Positions 1 to 7,327 are shown, numbered from the stretch's first letter. The stretch is DNA of 8,874 bases from DAISKN01 sp964553925 (GCA_964553925.1 CAZKNR010000456.1:1-8874), one strand, 5' to 3'. The notes: a model not told the origin generated them from the sequence alone. Numbers and translations: made by a program.

Positions 1-3000
1 CCTTCGCCATCGCTACCGGCCCCGACCTTGGCCTCTACGTCGTCGCGAGCGTCAACAGTCAGACCCAGATCACGCTCACCACCACGCTCACCACCTCCCG
101 AACCGGGATCGGCTTCAGCGCCCGGCCTCTACTGACCGCTACGTACAATGGCGCCTCCGCCGCCAACGACCGGGTGCTCGAGTCGAATCACGAGGACACG
201 CTCACGGTGAGCTACACCGATTGCAACGACGGCGACACGGACGCGACCAACAACGTGAAGAACGACACCGCGCTGTACAACGCGCCCTCTCTCCTCATCA
301 ACGAGGTGCTCTTCTACCCCGACACGGCGGCGAGCTCGTGCCAGACCGAGGCAGTCGAGCTTTACAACGCCTTTACGGGTCCCATCACCGCCACCGGCTA
401 CACGATCGCCGACGAGGACGGCTTCAGCTACGTGATCCCGACTCTCGGCGGCTCCAACATCGTTCTCCAGCCGGGCGAGCTCATCTACCTGTCGCTCTGG
501 AACGCCAACCCGCCCAACAACTTTTTCCTGAATGGGACCTACTATCTGTTCACGCAAGCGGGGACCACGTACCCCTCCGATCGTTTCGCCGACCCGGCGA
601 TTGTCAATCCCGCCGACCGGGCCGACCAGGTCACCTTGTTCGACTCTTTCGGCGTCGTTCAGGACTACGTCGGGTGGAGCTCGACTCTTGCTCCCTCTCT
701 CGATTTCTACAGCGACGACACCCCGGCAGTGCTCCAAACGATCTGGCAGGACGACGCGTTCAAGAACGCAACGTCGGTGGTTCTCGCCCAGTCGATGGCT
801 CGCTCCGCGAACGGTTTCGACACCAATAAACCCACGGACTGGGGATTCGTTTCCAACAATACGTGCCAGATCATCGCCACCCGTGCCTTCATTTCGTCCT
901 TCCGGGCGTTTCGCGAAGGCGGACGGATCGTCACCGAGTGGGAGACGGGTTCTCAAAGCGGAACGGTGGGCTTCTACCTCTACCGGCTCGACGACCGAGG
1001 CGCCCGAGATGAACGAGATTCACGATACGTTCAAGTGACGAAAGAGCTCGTGCCCGCGCTCCTCGATGCCCCACAGGGCGGATTGTACCGGGTCAGTGAC
1101 CCGGCGGCGCGGGGCGAGACCCTGAGCTACGTCCTCATGGAAGTGGAGTCCGGACCGTCCGGGACGGCGCACTTGTTCCATGGTCCCTACACCGTTCGTG
1201 TCGACGAGGCAGGGGCGGTTTCGAGGGCTCCACGTCGGCGCGGCGCGAGCGAGGAGTCCTTCCCCTTCGCGGCTTCGAGCGAAGAGCGCTCCCGCCGCAA
1301 CGCGTCGGCCCGCTCATCGAGGACGCGCCAGGCTGCCCGCTCATCGAGGGCGATCGGTGGACGGCCCCGCGCGAAGATCGCCGTCGAGAGCGACGGGCTT
1401 TACTCGCTTTCCCTCTCGGAGATTGCCTCGGCACTCGGGATCGCTGAAGACACTGCGCGAACGAGGCTTCAGAGCGGTCTTCTCCGGCTCACGAACGGCG
1501 GACGACCCGTCGCCTGGACGAAGTCATCGGACGGCGGGCAGCTCCTCTTCTGGGGCGAAGCCGTCGAGAGCATCTACACGACGGAGAATGTCTACTGGCT
1601 CGAGCCCGGACGCGGGCTCGAGATGCCGACGACGCGGCGCGCGCGCGCGAGAGACACCGGCACGAGCGGGACCTCGTTCCGATATACGGCCCATTTCGAA
1701 GAGGACGCGTTCCCCGCAACCCTCGTATCCACCGACCCGGAATCCGACTACTGGCACTGGACCTACGTGTCCAGCGGTCACCCAACATTCGGTCGGGCTA
1801 AGTTGACGGTGCGGCTCTCCGGGCTTGCCTCCTCCTCGGCGGAATCGCAGCTCGCGGTTCGTCTCTTCAGCGCGACCGATACCAGCGGGGGAGCGCGGCA
1901 AGATCACCATGTGAAGGTGCGGATGAACGGCTTCCCGGCGGGCGAGGCCCGCTTTGCGGGTATCGGCGCCTTTACGCTCGAAGCCGCGGTCGCCACGTCG
2001 ATCCTGCGAGAGGGTGACAACGTCATCGAGATCGAGGGGCTTCGGGACACCGGCGCGCCGTTCAGCATCTTCTATGTTGACTCCGTCGACGTCACCCATC
2101 CCCATCGCTTCCACGCATCGGGATCGACGTTCGTCTTTCGAGCTGACGGATCGCGCGTGCTCGAGGTCTCGGGTTTTTCCCAACCCGGCGTCACGGTGCT
2201 GGACATCACCCATCCGGCCCGGCCCGCCCGGGTCGAAGCGGCGGTCGAGGAAACGGCGGAAGGCTTCGTGGTCCGGTTCCCGTCGTCGCCGGACGGGGTT
2301 TACGCGGCGGTCGCTTCCGAGGGGCTCCGTTCCCCTCTGCGAGTATGGGCCGACGAGCCCTCCAACCTCCGATCGGCTTCGAACGCGTTCGAATACGTGG
2401 TGATCGCTCCCGCTGAACTGGAAGAGGGAGCGGCCCGTCTGGCGAAGTTGAGAGAGTCCTTCGGGCTCTCCTCGACGGTGGTGCTGCTCGAGGACGTGAT
2501 GGACGAGTTCCACCACGGAATCTCGACTCCGCACGCCATCCGCGAGTTCCTCGCACACGCGTATCTCCGGTGGAGCAAGCCTCCGAGGTTCGCGGTCCTC
2601 GCCGGGGCGGGAGACCTGGACTACAAGGGGCATTACGGCCTGGGAGGGAACCTCTTCCCACCGCTCATGGCCTCGACGCCCAATGGGCTCTATGCCTCCG
2701 ACAACCGATTCGGAGACGTCGACCTCGACGGGTGGCCCGACGTGATCGTGGGACGGATTCCCGCGGTGAGCGCGGCGGAGCTTTCCGCCTACGTCAACAA
2801 GCTCACGGGCTTCGAGGATTCGGGAATGTCGCTCTGGTCCGACTCGGTGCTGATGGTGGCGGACAACGACCCCTGGACCAAGTCGACGTTCGACCGGCAC
2901 AGCGAGTCGATGGCGAGCGCCGTGCCATCCTCGTCGTCTCTTCAAAGGATTTATCTCGGCCCGAAGAGCGCCGCCGAGGCGAGGGCTGAGCTTCTCGCCG

Positions 3001-3428
3001 GCCTCTCCGAAGGCGCTGCGCTCTTCAACTACGTGGGGCACGGAGGCCTCGATCGGATCGCCGACGAAATGCTCCTTCACACGAGCGACGTGAAGCAACT
3101 CGGCAACGGTAGCCGCGCCGGGTTGGTCACCGGGTTCTCATGCAGCATCAATCGATTCGAGCTCGCGGGGCTCACTTCCCTCGGAGAAGCGCTCACCGTC
3201 GAGGCTACGGGCGGCGCCACCGCTGTCTGGGCGCCGTCGGGACTCTCGCTCGATTTCGAGGCCTTCCGGCTCGGAAACGCCTTCTTCCGCGCCGCCTTCG
3301 GCGGCGACGAGCCGACGCTCGGTGACGCCATCCAGTCAGCCTTCGGCGCCTATCGCGAAGGAGGCGGAATCACGCTGACGCCCACGATCTACAACCTTCT
3401 CGGGGATCCGGCCGTTCGTTTGAAGTAA
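1..3428 (+). CDS. Secreted C25 (gingipain-like) cysteine peptidase with lamin-tail domain, 5' partial
   Basis: The frame is open from base 3 with no stop, so the true start lies upstream. Residues here are counted from a GTG at 174, which is not the real start. Order: a beta-sandwich repeat end (DTLTVSYTD, about 8-16); a lamin-tail domain (LLINEVLFYPD, about 40-190); a fibronectin-like segment (TEWETGSQSGTVGFYLYR, about 240-345); an Arg/Ser-rich linker (352-400); a pre-catalytic region with VLDITHPARP (675-684); and a C25 catalytic domain (about 740-1084). The catalytic domain shows DEFHHGISTPHAIREFL, a DNRFGDVDLDG...VGRIP block, NYVGHGG with the probable catalytic His956 (3039-3041), and GFSCS with the probable nucleophile Cys990 (3141-3143). 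The 34-residue spacing resembles gingipains. It ends YNLLGDPAVRLK, a typical C25 domain end, with no T9SS-type sorting domain after it. The family comprises secreted or surface proteases. Substrate and Arg/Lys preference cannot be read here. Family call is firm; export is inferred because the N-terminus is missing. Confidence 0.9.
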   Translation, partial: FAIATGPDLGLYVVASVNSQTQITLTTTLTTSRTGIGFSARPLLTATYNGASAANDRVLESNHEDTLTVSYTDCNDGDTDATNNVKNDTALYNAPSLLINEVLFYPDTAASSCQTEAVELYNAFTGPITATGYTIADEDGFSYVIPTLGGSNIVLQPGELIYLSLWNANPPNNFFLNGTYYLFTQAGTTYPSDRFADPAIVNPADRADQVTLFDSFGVVQDYVGWSSTLAPSLDFYSDDTPAVLQTIWQDDAFKNATSVVLAQSMARSANGFDTNKPTDWGFVSNNTCQIIATRAFISSFRAFREGGRIVTEWETGSQSGTVGFYLYRLDDRGARDERDSRYVQVTKELVPALLDAPQGGLYRVSDPAARGETLSYVLMEVESGPSGTAHLFHGPYTVRVDEAGAVSRAPRRRGASEESFPFAASSEERSRRNASARSSRTRQAARSSRAIGGRPRAKIAVESDGLYSLSLSEIASALGIAEDTARTRLQSGLLRLTNGGRPVAWTKSSDGGQLLFWGEAVESIYTTENVYWLEPGRGLEMPTTRRARARDTGTSGTSFRYTAHFEEDAFPATLVSTDPESDYWHWTYVSSGHPTFGRAKLTVRLSGLASSSAESQLAVRLFSATDTSGGARQDHHVKVRMNGFPAGEARFAGIGAFTLEAAVATSILREGDNVIEIEGLRDTGAPFSIFYVDSVDVTHPHRFHASGSTFVFRADGSRVLEVSGFSQPGVTVLDITHPARPARVEAAVEETAEGFVVRFPSSPDGVYAAVASEGLRSPLRVWADEPSNLRSASNAFEYVVIAPAELEEGAARLAKLRESFGLSSTVVLLEDVMDEFHHGISTPHAIREFLAHAYLRWSKPPRFAVLAGAGDLDYKGHYGLGGNLFPPLMASTPNGLYASDNRFGDVDLDGWPDVIVGRIPAVSAAELSAYVNKLTGFEDSGMSLWSDSVLMVADNDPWTKSTFDRHSESMASAVPSSSSLQRIYLGPKSAAEARAELLAGLSEGAALFNYVGHGGLDRIADEMLLHTSDVKQLGNGSRAGLVTGFSCSINRFELAGLTSLGEALTVEATGGATAVWAPSGLSLDFEAFRLGNAFFRAAFGGDEPTLGDAIQSAFGAYREGGGITLTPTIYNLLGDPAVRLK
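1309..1349 (+). repeat. Two 14-bp direct repeats with 27-bp period inside the Arg/Ser-rich linker
   Basis: The sequence CCCGCTCATCGAGG occurs at 1309-1322 and again at 1336-1349. The offset of 27 bp is in frame and encodes two related nine-residue units (ARSSRTRQA and ARSSRAIGG). This suggests a recent small tandem duplication within the low-complexity linker of the C25 protein. It is too short to call a structural repeat domain. Confidence 0.6.
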
Positions 3429-3432
3429 ATTA
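3426..3432. other. Convergent stop codons separated by one base
   Basis: The C25 gene ends with TAA at 3426-3428 and the amidohydrolase gene, on the other strand, ends with TAA at 3432-3430. There is no space for an intergenic terminator, and I see no hairpin followed by a T-run on either strand here. Each transcript must therefore end inside, or run through, the opposing coding sequence. Confidence 0.85.
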
Positions 3433-5064
3433 GCGTCGGAATACGATCTTGCCGCCCACCATGGTGAGCGAGATCCCCATGTCCCGGATGCGCTCGGGCT
3501 CGCAGGTGAGGATGTCCTCGTCGAGCACCACGAGGTCGGCGAGCTTTCCGGGCTCGAGCGTTCCTTTCAGGTCTTCTTCGAACGTCAGCGCGGCGCCCCC
3601 GACGGTCATCGCCCGCAGGGCTTCCTCGCGAGAGACTCTCTGATCCTCGCCCATGACTCCTGCGCTGATGGTGTCGCGGGTGATGAAGTGGTAGAGGACC
3701 CATAGCGGCGGGTAAGGCACGACGGGCGTATCGGTGCCCAGGGACACGGAAATGCCGGCGTCGATGTAGGCCCGGAGCGGGGTCACCCATCGCGCTCGCG
3801 AAGCACCCCAGTACTTCATGAGGCTTGGGGCAGCGAGGTACAGGTGATTTTGCGCCGTGACGTGGAGGCCGAGCGCCTTCATGCGAGCGAACTGATCCTC
3901 CCGCGGAATGAAACCGTGCTCGATGGCGAAGCGCCGGTCCACGATGCTTCGGTCCTGATTCGCCTTTTCGTAGGCATCGAGGACGAGGTCGATCGCGGCG
4001 TCCCCGACGGCGTGGGTCGCGAGGCGCCATCCCCTTTGATTCAGCTTTCGGACGAGCTCGAGGTAGGGCGCGGTGGGAACGGTCTGAAGCCCGTAAAACG
4101 TCCCGTTCTGCCCCCAGGGCTCCTCGTAGGGCTCGCGCATGAGACCGCCCTCGAAACCTCCGTCGACTCCGAGCTTGATCCCGGCGATCCGAACCCATTC
4201 GTCACCGGCGTCGGGCGCGATACCGAGATTCTCGAGAGCGGCTTCGTCCTGGAATCGCAGGAGGACACTCACCCGAAGCGGCAACTCACCGCGTTTTTCG
4301 AGATCCTCGAGGTCGCGGTAGAAGGCTGGGGAGGCGCTTGCGTAGCGAATGCTGGTGAGCCCGACCTCGCTCAGCCGGTGGAGCTCGTCGGCGATTCCCT
4401 TCAGGCGCTCCTCGGCCGAGACCTCGGGCCTAGGGGGAAGGGTCACGGGGCGCCTGGCGGTATCGACGAGCTCGCCGTTGAGACGGCCATCGGGGTAGCG
4501 GCCGACGCTTCCTCCCTCGGGCGCTTTCACCGATTCCGCGATTCGGAAGCGTGTGAGGGCGGCGCCGTTCAGAATGTACTCGTGCCCCCCCCGAACGACG
4601 ACCACCGGATGACGCGAGGTCGCGCGATCGAGGTCGTCGCGATAGGGAAGCCGCTGCTCCGTGAGCTGGCCTTCGTGCCAGTCGCTGTTGGTGACGATCA
4701 CCTCCCCTTCGGGAGTCTCTGCCGCTCGGGCGGAGATGGCGTCGAGAACTTCCTGGAGGCTCCGGGCGCGCGAGAGATCGACGCCCGGCCCTCCACCGAT
4801 GCTGTGGTAGTGATTGTCGGCGAGCCCGGGAACGACGGTCTTACCTTCGAGGTCGATCCTCTCGGTCGCAGAGCCTGCGTGATCGAGAATCTCCTCGGTC
4901 GTTCCCACGGCGAGAATCCGACCTTCTCGGATGGCGAGGGCCTGGGCGATCGACCCCGCAGGATCGAGGGTGACGACCTTCCCGTTCACGAGGACGGTGT
5001 CGGCGGGCTCTCTTGGCTCGCAAGCAGCCAGCGAGAGCGCGAGAGCGAAACCTAGCCGCCTCAT
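3430..5064 (-). CDS. YtcJ-like metal-dependent amidohydrolase, probable lipoprotein
   Basis: A 544-residue member of the Amidohydro_3/YtcJ-like branch of the amidohydrolase superfamily, which hydrolyses C-N or related bonds with bound metal. Visible motifs: GLADNHYH (metal ligands H85, H87), RGGHEYILNGAAL (158-170), IKLGVDGG with K297 as the likely bridging or carboxylated lysine, THAVGDAAID (H351), IEHGF (H383) and SLGTDTPV (D445). The C-terminal beta strand closing motif is GTLEPGKLADLVVLDED. The N-terminus MRRLGFALALSLAAC is a short type II signal with lipobox LAAC (Cys15) and Glu at +2, so it is probably anchored facing the periplasm or outer membrane. The open frame runs on to 5487, but ATG 5064 is chosen because it gives the signal peptide and the family's usual N-terminus, and it overlaps the upstream gene's TGA as ATGA. 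There is no clear Shine-Dalgarno, so translational coupling is likely. Substrate unknown; the family is broad. Confidence 0.9.
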   Translation of the reverse strand: MRRLGFALALSLAACEPREPADTVLVNGKVVTLDPAGSIAQALAIREGRILAVGTTEEILDHAGSATERIDLEGKTVVPGLADNHYHSIGGGPGVDLSRARSLQEVLDAISARAAETPEGEVIVTNSDWHEGQLTEQRLPYRDDLDRATSRHPVVVVRGGHEYILNGAALTRFRIAESVKAPEGGSVGRYPDGRLNGELVDTARRPVTLPPRPEVSAEERLKGIADELHRLSEVGLTSIRYASASPAFYRDLEDLEKRGELPLRVSVLLRFQDEAALENLGIAPDAGDEWVRIAGIKLGVDGGFEGGLMREPYEEPWGQNGTFYGLQTVPTAPYLELVRKLNQRGWRLATHAVGDAAIDLVLDAYEKANQDRSIVDRRFAIEHGFIPREDQFARMKALGLHVTAQNHLYLAAPSLMKYWGASRARWVTPLRAYIDAGISVSLGTDTPVVPYPPLWVLYHFITRDTISAGVMGEDQRVSREEALRAMTVGGAALTFEEDLKGTLEPGKLADLVVLDEDILTCEPERIRDMGISLTMVGGKIVFRR

Positions 5065-5786
5065 TTCGCGAGCATCGCTTTCCGGCGGTCGGCCACCTCG
5101 GGCGAGAACCAGGTGTCGAGAAAGAGGCGCCGAGACTCGGCACGAGTCTTCTCGATGCGCTCGAGGATCGGGGCGCGGAGCGCGAGCTTGGAGTGCCGAA
5201 ACGCGATGGGCGGTTTTTCCCCGAGCTCCCTCGCGGCAGCTTCGGCTTCGACGAGAAGCTCGTCCGCCGGAACCACGCGGTGAAGGATGCCGGCCTCGAC
5301 CGCTGTCTCCGGAGCGAGGAGCTTTCCACCGAGAAGCACTTCGGGGACGAAGGGGGGCGCGAGCGTTGCCCTCATGATCTCGAAAGCACTCGCCGGAAAC
5401 ACGATACCCAGGCTCACCTCGGAGACCCCGATTTTGTACGACCCCGCGGCTCCGATCCGCACGTCGCCGGTCGAAGCGAGGATGCATCCGCCGGCGATGG
5501 CATGCCCGTTGACGGCGACCACCAGCGGAAGAGGGAACTCGAGGAGCTTCTCGTTCAGCTTCTCGAACTCGTCGAGAAACGACGCCATCTCCGCGCGCCC
5601 CTCGGGTAGCCCTCGAAGATCGAGCCCGGCGGAGAAGAACCCCTCGCGGCCGGTGAGAACCACCGCTTTCTTTCCGCTCTCGAGCGCGCGGTCGAGCTCA
5701 ACGCCGAGCGAGGACACGAGTCGCCCATCGATGGCGTTCGCCTTCCCGTACTCGAGGCGGATCAGGTGGATGTCGCCGCCGGGCAT
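5061..5786 (-). CDS. Enoyl-CoA hydratase/isomerase (crotonase) family protein
   Basis: A 241-residue cytoplasmic crotonase-fold protein, slightly shorter than typical members (about 255-265). Crotonases act on acyl-CoA thioesters by stabilising an enolate in an oxyanion hole. Visible signatures are GFFSAGLDL (oxyanion residues near A53-G54), AVNGHAIAGGC (G99-G100 region), the KIGVSEVSLGIVFP strand and LLAPETAVEAGILHRVV. Aligned by eye with classical enoyl-CoA hydratase, E123 (SEVSLG) and E149 (PEVLLGG) fall at the two catalytic glutamates, so true hydratase activity is plausible, but isomerase or hydrolase roles are not excluded. The ATG at 5786 begins right at the conserved first strand; its ribosome site is weak. 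The gene sits 13 bp after the membrane-protein gene and overlaps the amidohydrolase by 4 bp (ATGA), so the three probably form one transcript. The specific reaction cannot be assigned. Confidence 0.9.
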   Translation of the reverse strand: MPGGDIHLIRLEYGKANAIDGRLVSSLGVELDRALESGKKAVVLTGREGFFSAGLDLRGLPEGRAEMASFLDEFEKLNEKLLEFPLPLVVAVNGHAIAGGCILASTGDVRIGAAGSYKIGVSEVSLGIVFPASAFEIMRATLAPPFVPEVLLGGKLLAPETAVEAGILHRVVPADELLVEAEAAARELGEKPPIAFRHSKLALRAPILERIEKTRAESRRLFLDTWFSPEVADRRKAMLAK

Positions 5787-5799
5787 CGCCAGGACTAGG

Positions 5800-6246
5800 T
5801 CACGCTTTCCCGGGAATGAGCTTTCCGAGAGACCATCCGATAAGAGCGGCGATGGAATTGAGGATGGGGTTGATGGCGATGCCGATCAGTCGGGCGACCA
5901 GGGCCTGCCCCAACGGAATCGCTTCCGGAACGTTGAGCGCGGCGGGATCGTTGAAGTAGGTCTGGGTCCCCGCGAGGTAGGAGCCGAGTGTCGCGAGGAA
6001 GATGAGAATCTGGCCGGAGAGGCCGATCGCGACTCCGAGCATCATCGCCTGATGAAAGCGAAATCCCCAGAGTTGCCTCGAGAACGCGCCAAAGAAAAGA
6101 GAGGCGAAGAGGGAGAACGTCACGATACTAAAGAGATGTGTGCCCTGCGCGAAAGGCATGCCGGTCGCCCCGAGAACCAGCCTGCCAATAGCAAATAGAA
6201 CGACGAAAAGAATCGCGAATCGCACCCGGCCAAAATAAGAGCCCAT
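5800..6246 (-). CDS. Small four-helix integral membrane protein, function unknown
   Basis: A 148-residue hydrophobic protein that I do not recognise as a named family. Predicted membrane segments by eye are about 8-28, 37-57, 67-90 and 115-140, with a polar loop (TQTYFNDPAALNVPEAIP, about 94-111) between the third and fourth. There is no cleavable signal peptide, no charged catalytic motif and no obvious transporter signature. The ATG at 6246 is supported by a strong GGAGGT 5-10 bases upstream and by the absence of any better start. It is the first gene of the minus-strand cluster, 13 bp before the crotonase gene, so it may support uptake or membrane association of that pathway; this is inference only. 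The C-terminus GKLIPGKA is short and basic, suggesting a cytoplasmic end by the positive-inside rule. Confidence 0.75.
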   Translation of the reverse strand: MGSYFGRVRFAILFVVLFAIGRLVLGATGMPFAQGTHLFSIVTFSLFASLFFGAFSRQLWGFRFHQAMMLGVAIGLSGQILIFLATLGSYLAGTQTYFNDPAALNVPEAIPLGQALVARLIGIAINPILNSIAALIGWSLGKLIPGKA

Positions 6247-6265
6247 GCTTACCTCCGTGGGGAGG
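6247..6265 (-). promoter_or_regulatory. Shine-Dalgarno within a small hairpin before the membrane-protein start
   Basis: Read on the minus strand, CCTCC (6265-6261) and GGAGG (6256-6252) are perfectly complementary with a four-base loop (CCAC). The GGAGG is the ribosome binding site, ending five bases before the ATG at 6246. In the mRNA this five-pair GC stem would hide the Shine-Dalgarno. The pairing is visible directly; a regulatory role is inference. Confidence 0.5.
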
Positions 6266-6315
6266 GATCTCTATCGTGGAATGGCCATTGAGCGCAACTT
6301 CTGTTACCTTCCCGC

Positions 6316-6322
6316 GAAGAGG
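6316..6322 (+). promoter_or_regulatory. Ribosome binding site deciding the LLM oxidoreductase start
   Basis: GAAGAGG lies six bases before the ATG at 6329. The alternative in-frame ATGs at 6245 and 6281 lack family similarity downstream, and 6245 coincides with the opposite gene's start codon, so this site favours 6329. Confidence 0.6.
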
Positions 6323-6328
6323 TTTGTC

Positions 6329-7327
6329 ATGGATTTCGCCATTTGCTTCAAGGGAGACATGGGATTCGCGCGGACGAAAGCGATCTGCCGCCAGGCGGAG
6401 CTCGCGGGGTTCCGCTACTGCTGGTTCTACGACTCTCACGTTCTCTGGCGCGATCCCTATCCCGTGATGGCGGCTTGCATCGAGCATACCGAGACGATGC
6501 GCTTCGGCCCCTGCGTGACCAATCCCGACGTGCGCGACTGGTCGGTCGCGGCGAGCCTTTTCGCAAGCCTCGCGCTCTCGAGCGGGGGACGCTTCGACGT
6601 CGGCGTCGGCCGCGGCGACAGCTCGCGGCGGATGATGAATTTCCAACCGGCGGGCATTCAGCGGATGAACGACTTCGTCGGGACCATCAAGCCGCTTTGC
6701 CGCGGCGAGGCGGTGACCTACGCGGAGTGCCCGACCGAAGTGCAGCTCTCCTGGAGCCACTACGATCTGCCGGTGTGGCTAGCGGCCTATGGTCCCAAGG
6801 CGCTCGCTGCCGCGGGGGAGCACGGCGACGGTCTGATCCTGCAGATCGCCGACCCGGGACTCTGCCGCTGGTTCATCTCTCAGGCGATGAGCGCGGGGAA
6901 GAAGGCGGGGCGGGACATGTCGAAGTACAAGGTCATGGCCGCGGCGCCCGCGTGGATCGGTCCGCAGGCCCTCTGCATCGAGCAAACGCGCTGGTTCCCG
7001 GCGATGGTGGGAAACCACGTCGCCGACATCGTCGAGAAGTACGGAAAAGATTCCACACTCGTGCCCGCGAGCCTCACCTCCTACATCGAGCGCCGCAAGG
7101 GGTACGACTACCGCCAGCACGCGAAGAAAGATGCGAAGCACCTCGACTTCGTCACCGACGACGTCGTCGAGAGCTTTTCGGTCCTGGGCTCGCCCGAACA
7201 GCACGTAGAGCGGCTGAAGGCCCTCGAAGAAGCGGGCGTCACCCAGTTCAACATCTATCTGATGAACACCGAGGAAGAGCGCATCGTCGCCGAGTACGGC
7301 GACAAGATCATTCCGCGGTTTCGCTAG
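6329..7327 (+). CDS. LLM-class flavin/F420-dependent oxidoreductase (TIGR03842-like)
   Basis: A 332-residue luciferase-like (bacterial luciferase/F420 TIM-barrel) oxidoreductase. I recognise the sub-family resembling TIGR03842 from FYDSHVLWRDPYPVMAAC (33-50), MRFGPCVTNPDVRDWSVAAS (57-76), GGRFDVGVGRGDS (86-98), LPVWLAAYGPKALAAAGEHG (147-166), AAAPAWIG (204-211), EQTRWFPAMVGNHVADIVEK (218-237) and GVTQFNIYLMN (303-313). These enzymes typically use reduced F420 or flavin to transfer hydride; F420 versus FMN cannot be settled from sequence alone and no F420 biosynthesis gene is in the window. Length matches the family with the ATG at 6329; the frame extends upstream to 6245 but those residues are not family-like. 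There is no signal peptide, so it is cytoplasmic. It is transcribed divergently from the amidohydrolase cluster, hinting at shared control. The physiological substrate is unknown. Confidence 0.9.
   Translation: MDFAICFKGDMGFARTKAICRQAELAGFRYCWFYDSHVLWRDPYPVMAACIEHTETMRFGPCVTNPDVRDWSVAASLFASLALSSGGRFDVGVGRGDSSRRMMNFQPAGIQRMNDFVGTIKPLCRGEAVTYAECPTEVQLSWSHYDLPVWLAAYGPKALAAAGEHGDGLILQIADPGLCRWFISQAMSAGKKAGRDMSKYKVMAAAPAWIGPQALCIEQTRWFPAMVGNHVADIVEKYGKDSTLVPASLTSYIERRKGYDYRQHAKKDAKHLDFVTDDVVESFSVLGSPEQHVERLKALEEAGVTQFNIYLMNTEEERIVAEYGDKIIPRFR

Larger units (their letters stand above)
6247..6328. promoter_or_regulatory. Divergent intergenic region (82 bp) between membrane-protein and LLM oxidoreductase genes
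   Basis: The two genes start back to back, so promoters for both should lie here or just inside the opposing coding ends. No convincing -35/-10 pair was found for either direction. On the minus strand a weak TTGCGC followed 17 bases later by ATAGAG is the best match and is not strong. No clear operator palindrome was found other than the hairpin listed separately. Confidence 0.4.

Noticed and set aside
129..956. 275-codon minus-strand open frame opposite the lamin-tail region
   Set aside because: No recognisable motif; the plus strand encodes a continuous family-like protein over the same bases.
1637..1649. 13-base alternating GC run, possible Z-DNA
   Set aside because: It is explained by Arg-Ala codons in a GC-rich coding sequence and is too short to argue for a structural role.
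1524..3098. 524-codon open frame on the minus strand antisense to the C25 gene
   Set aside because: Arg/Gly/Val-rich, low-complexity composition with no family motifs; it is the typical high-GC shadow of a gene with clear C25 motifs on the other strand.
3844..5055. 403-codon plus-strand open frame opposite the amidohydrolase
   Set aside because: Composition resembles an antisense translation, while the minus strand carries all metal-ligand motifs of the amidohydrolase.
5065..5487. N-terminal extension of the amidohydrolase frame to 5487
   Set aside because: The extension lies within the crotonase gene in another frame, is Arg-rich and non-homologous, and would destroy the lipoprotein signal that begins at 5064.
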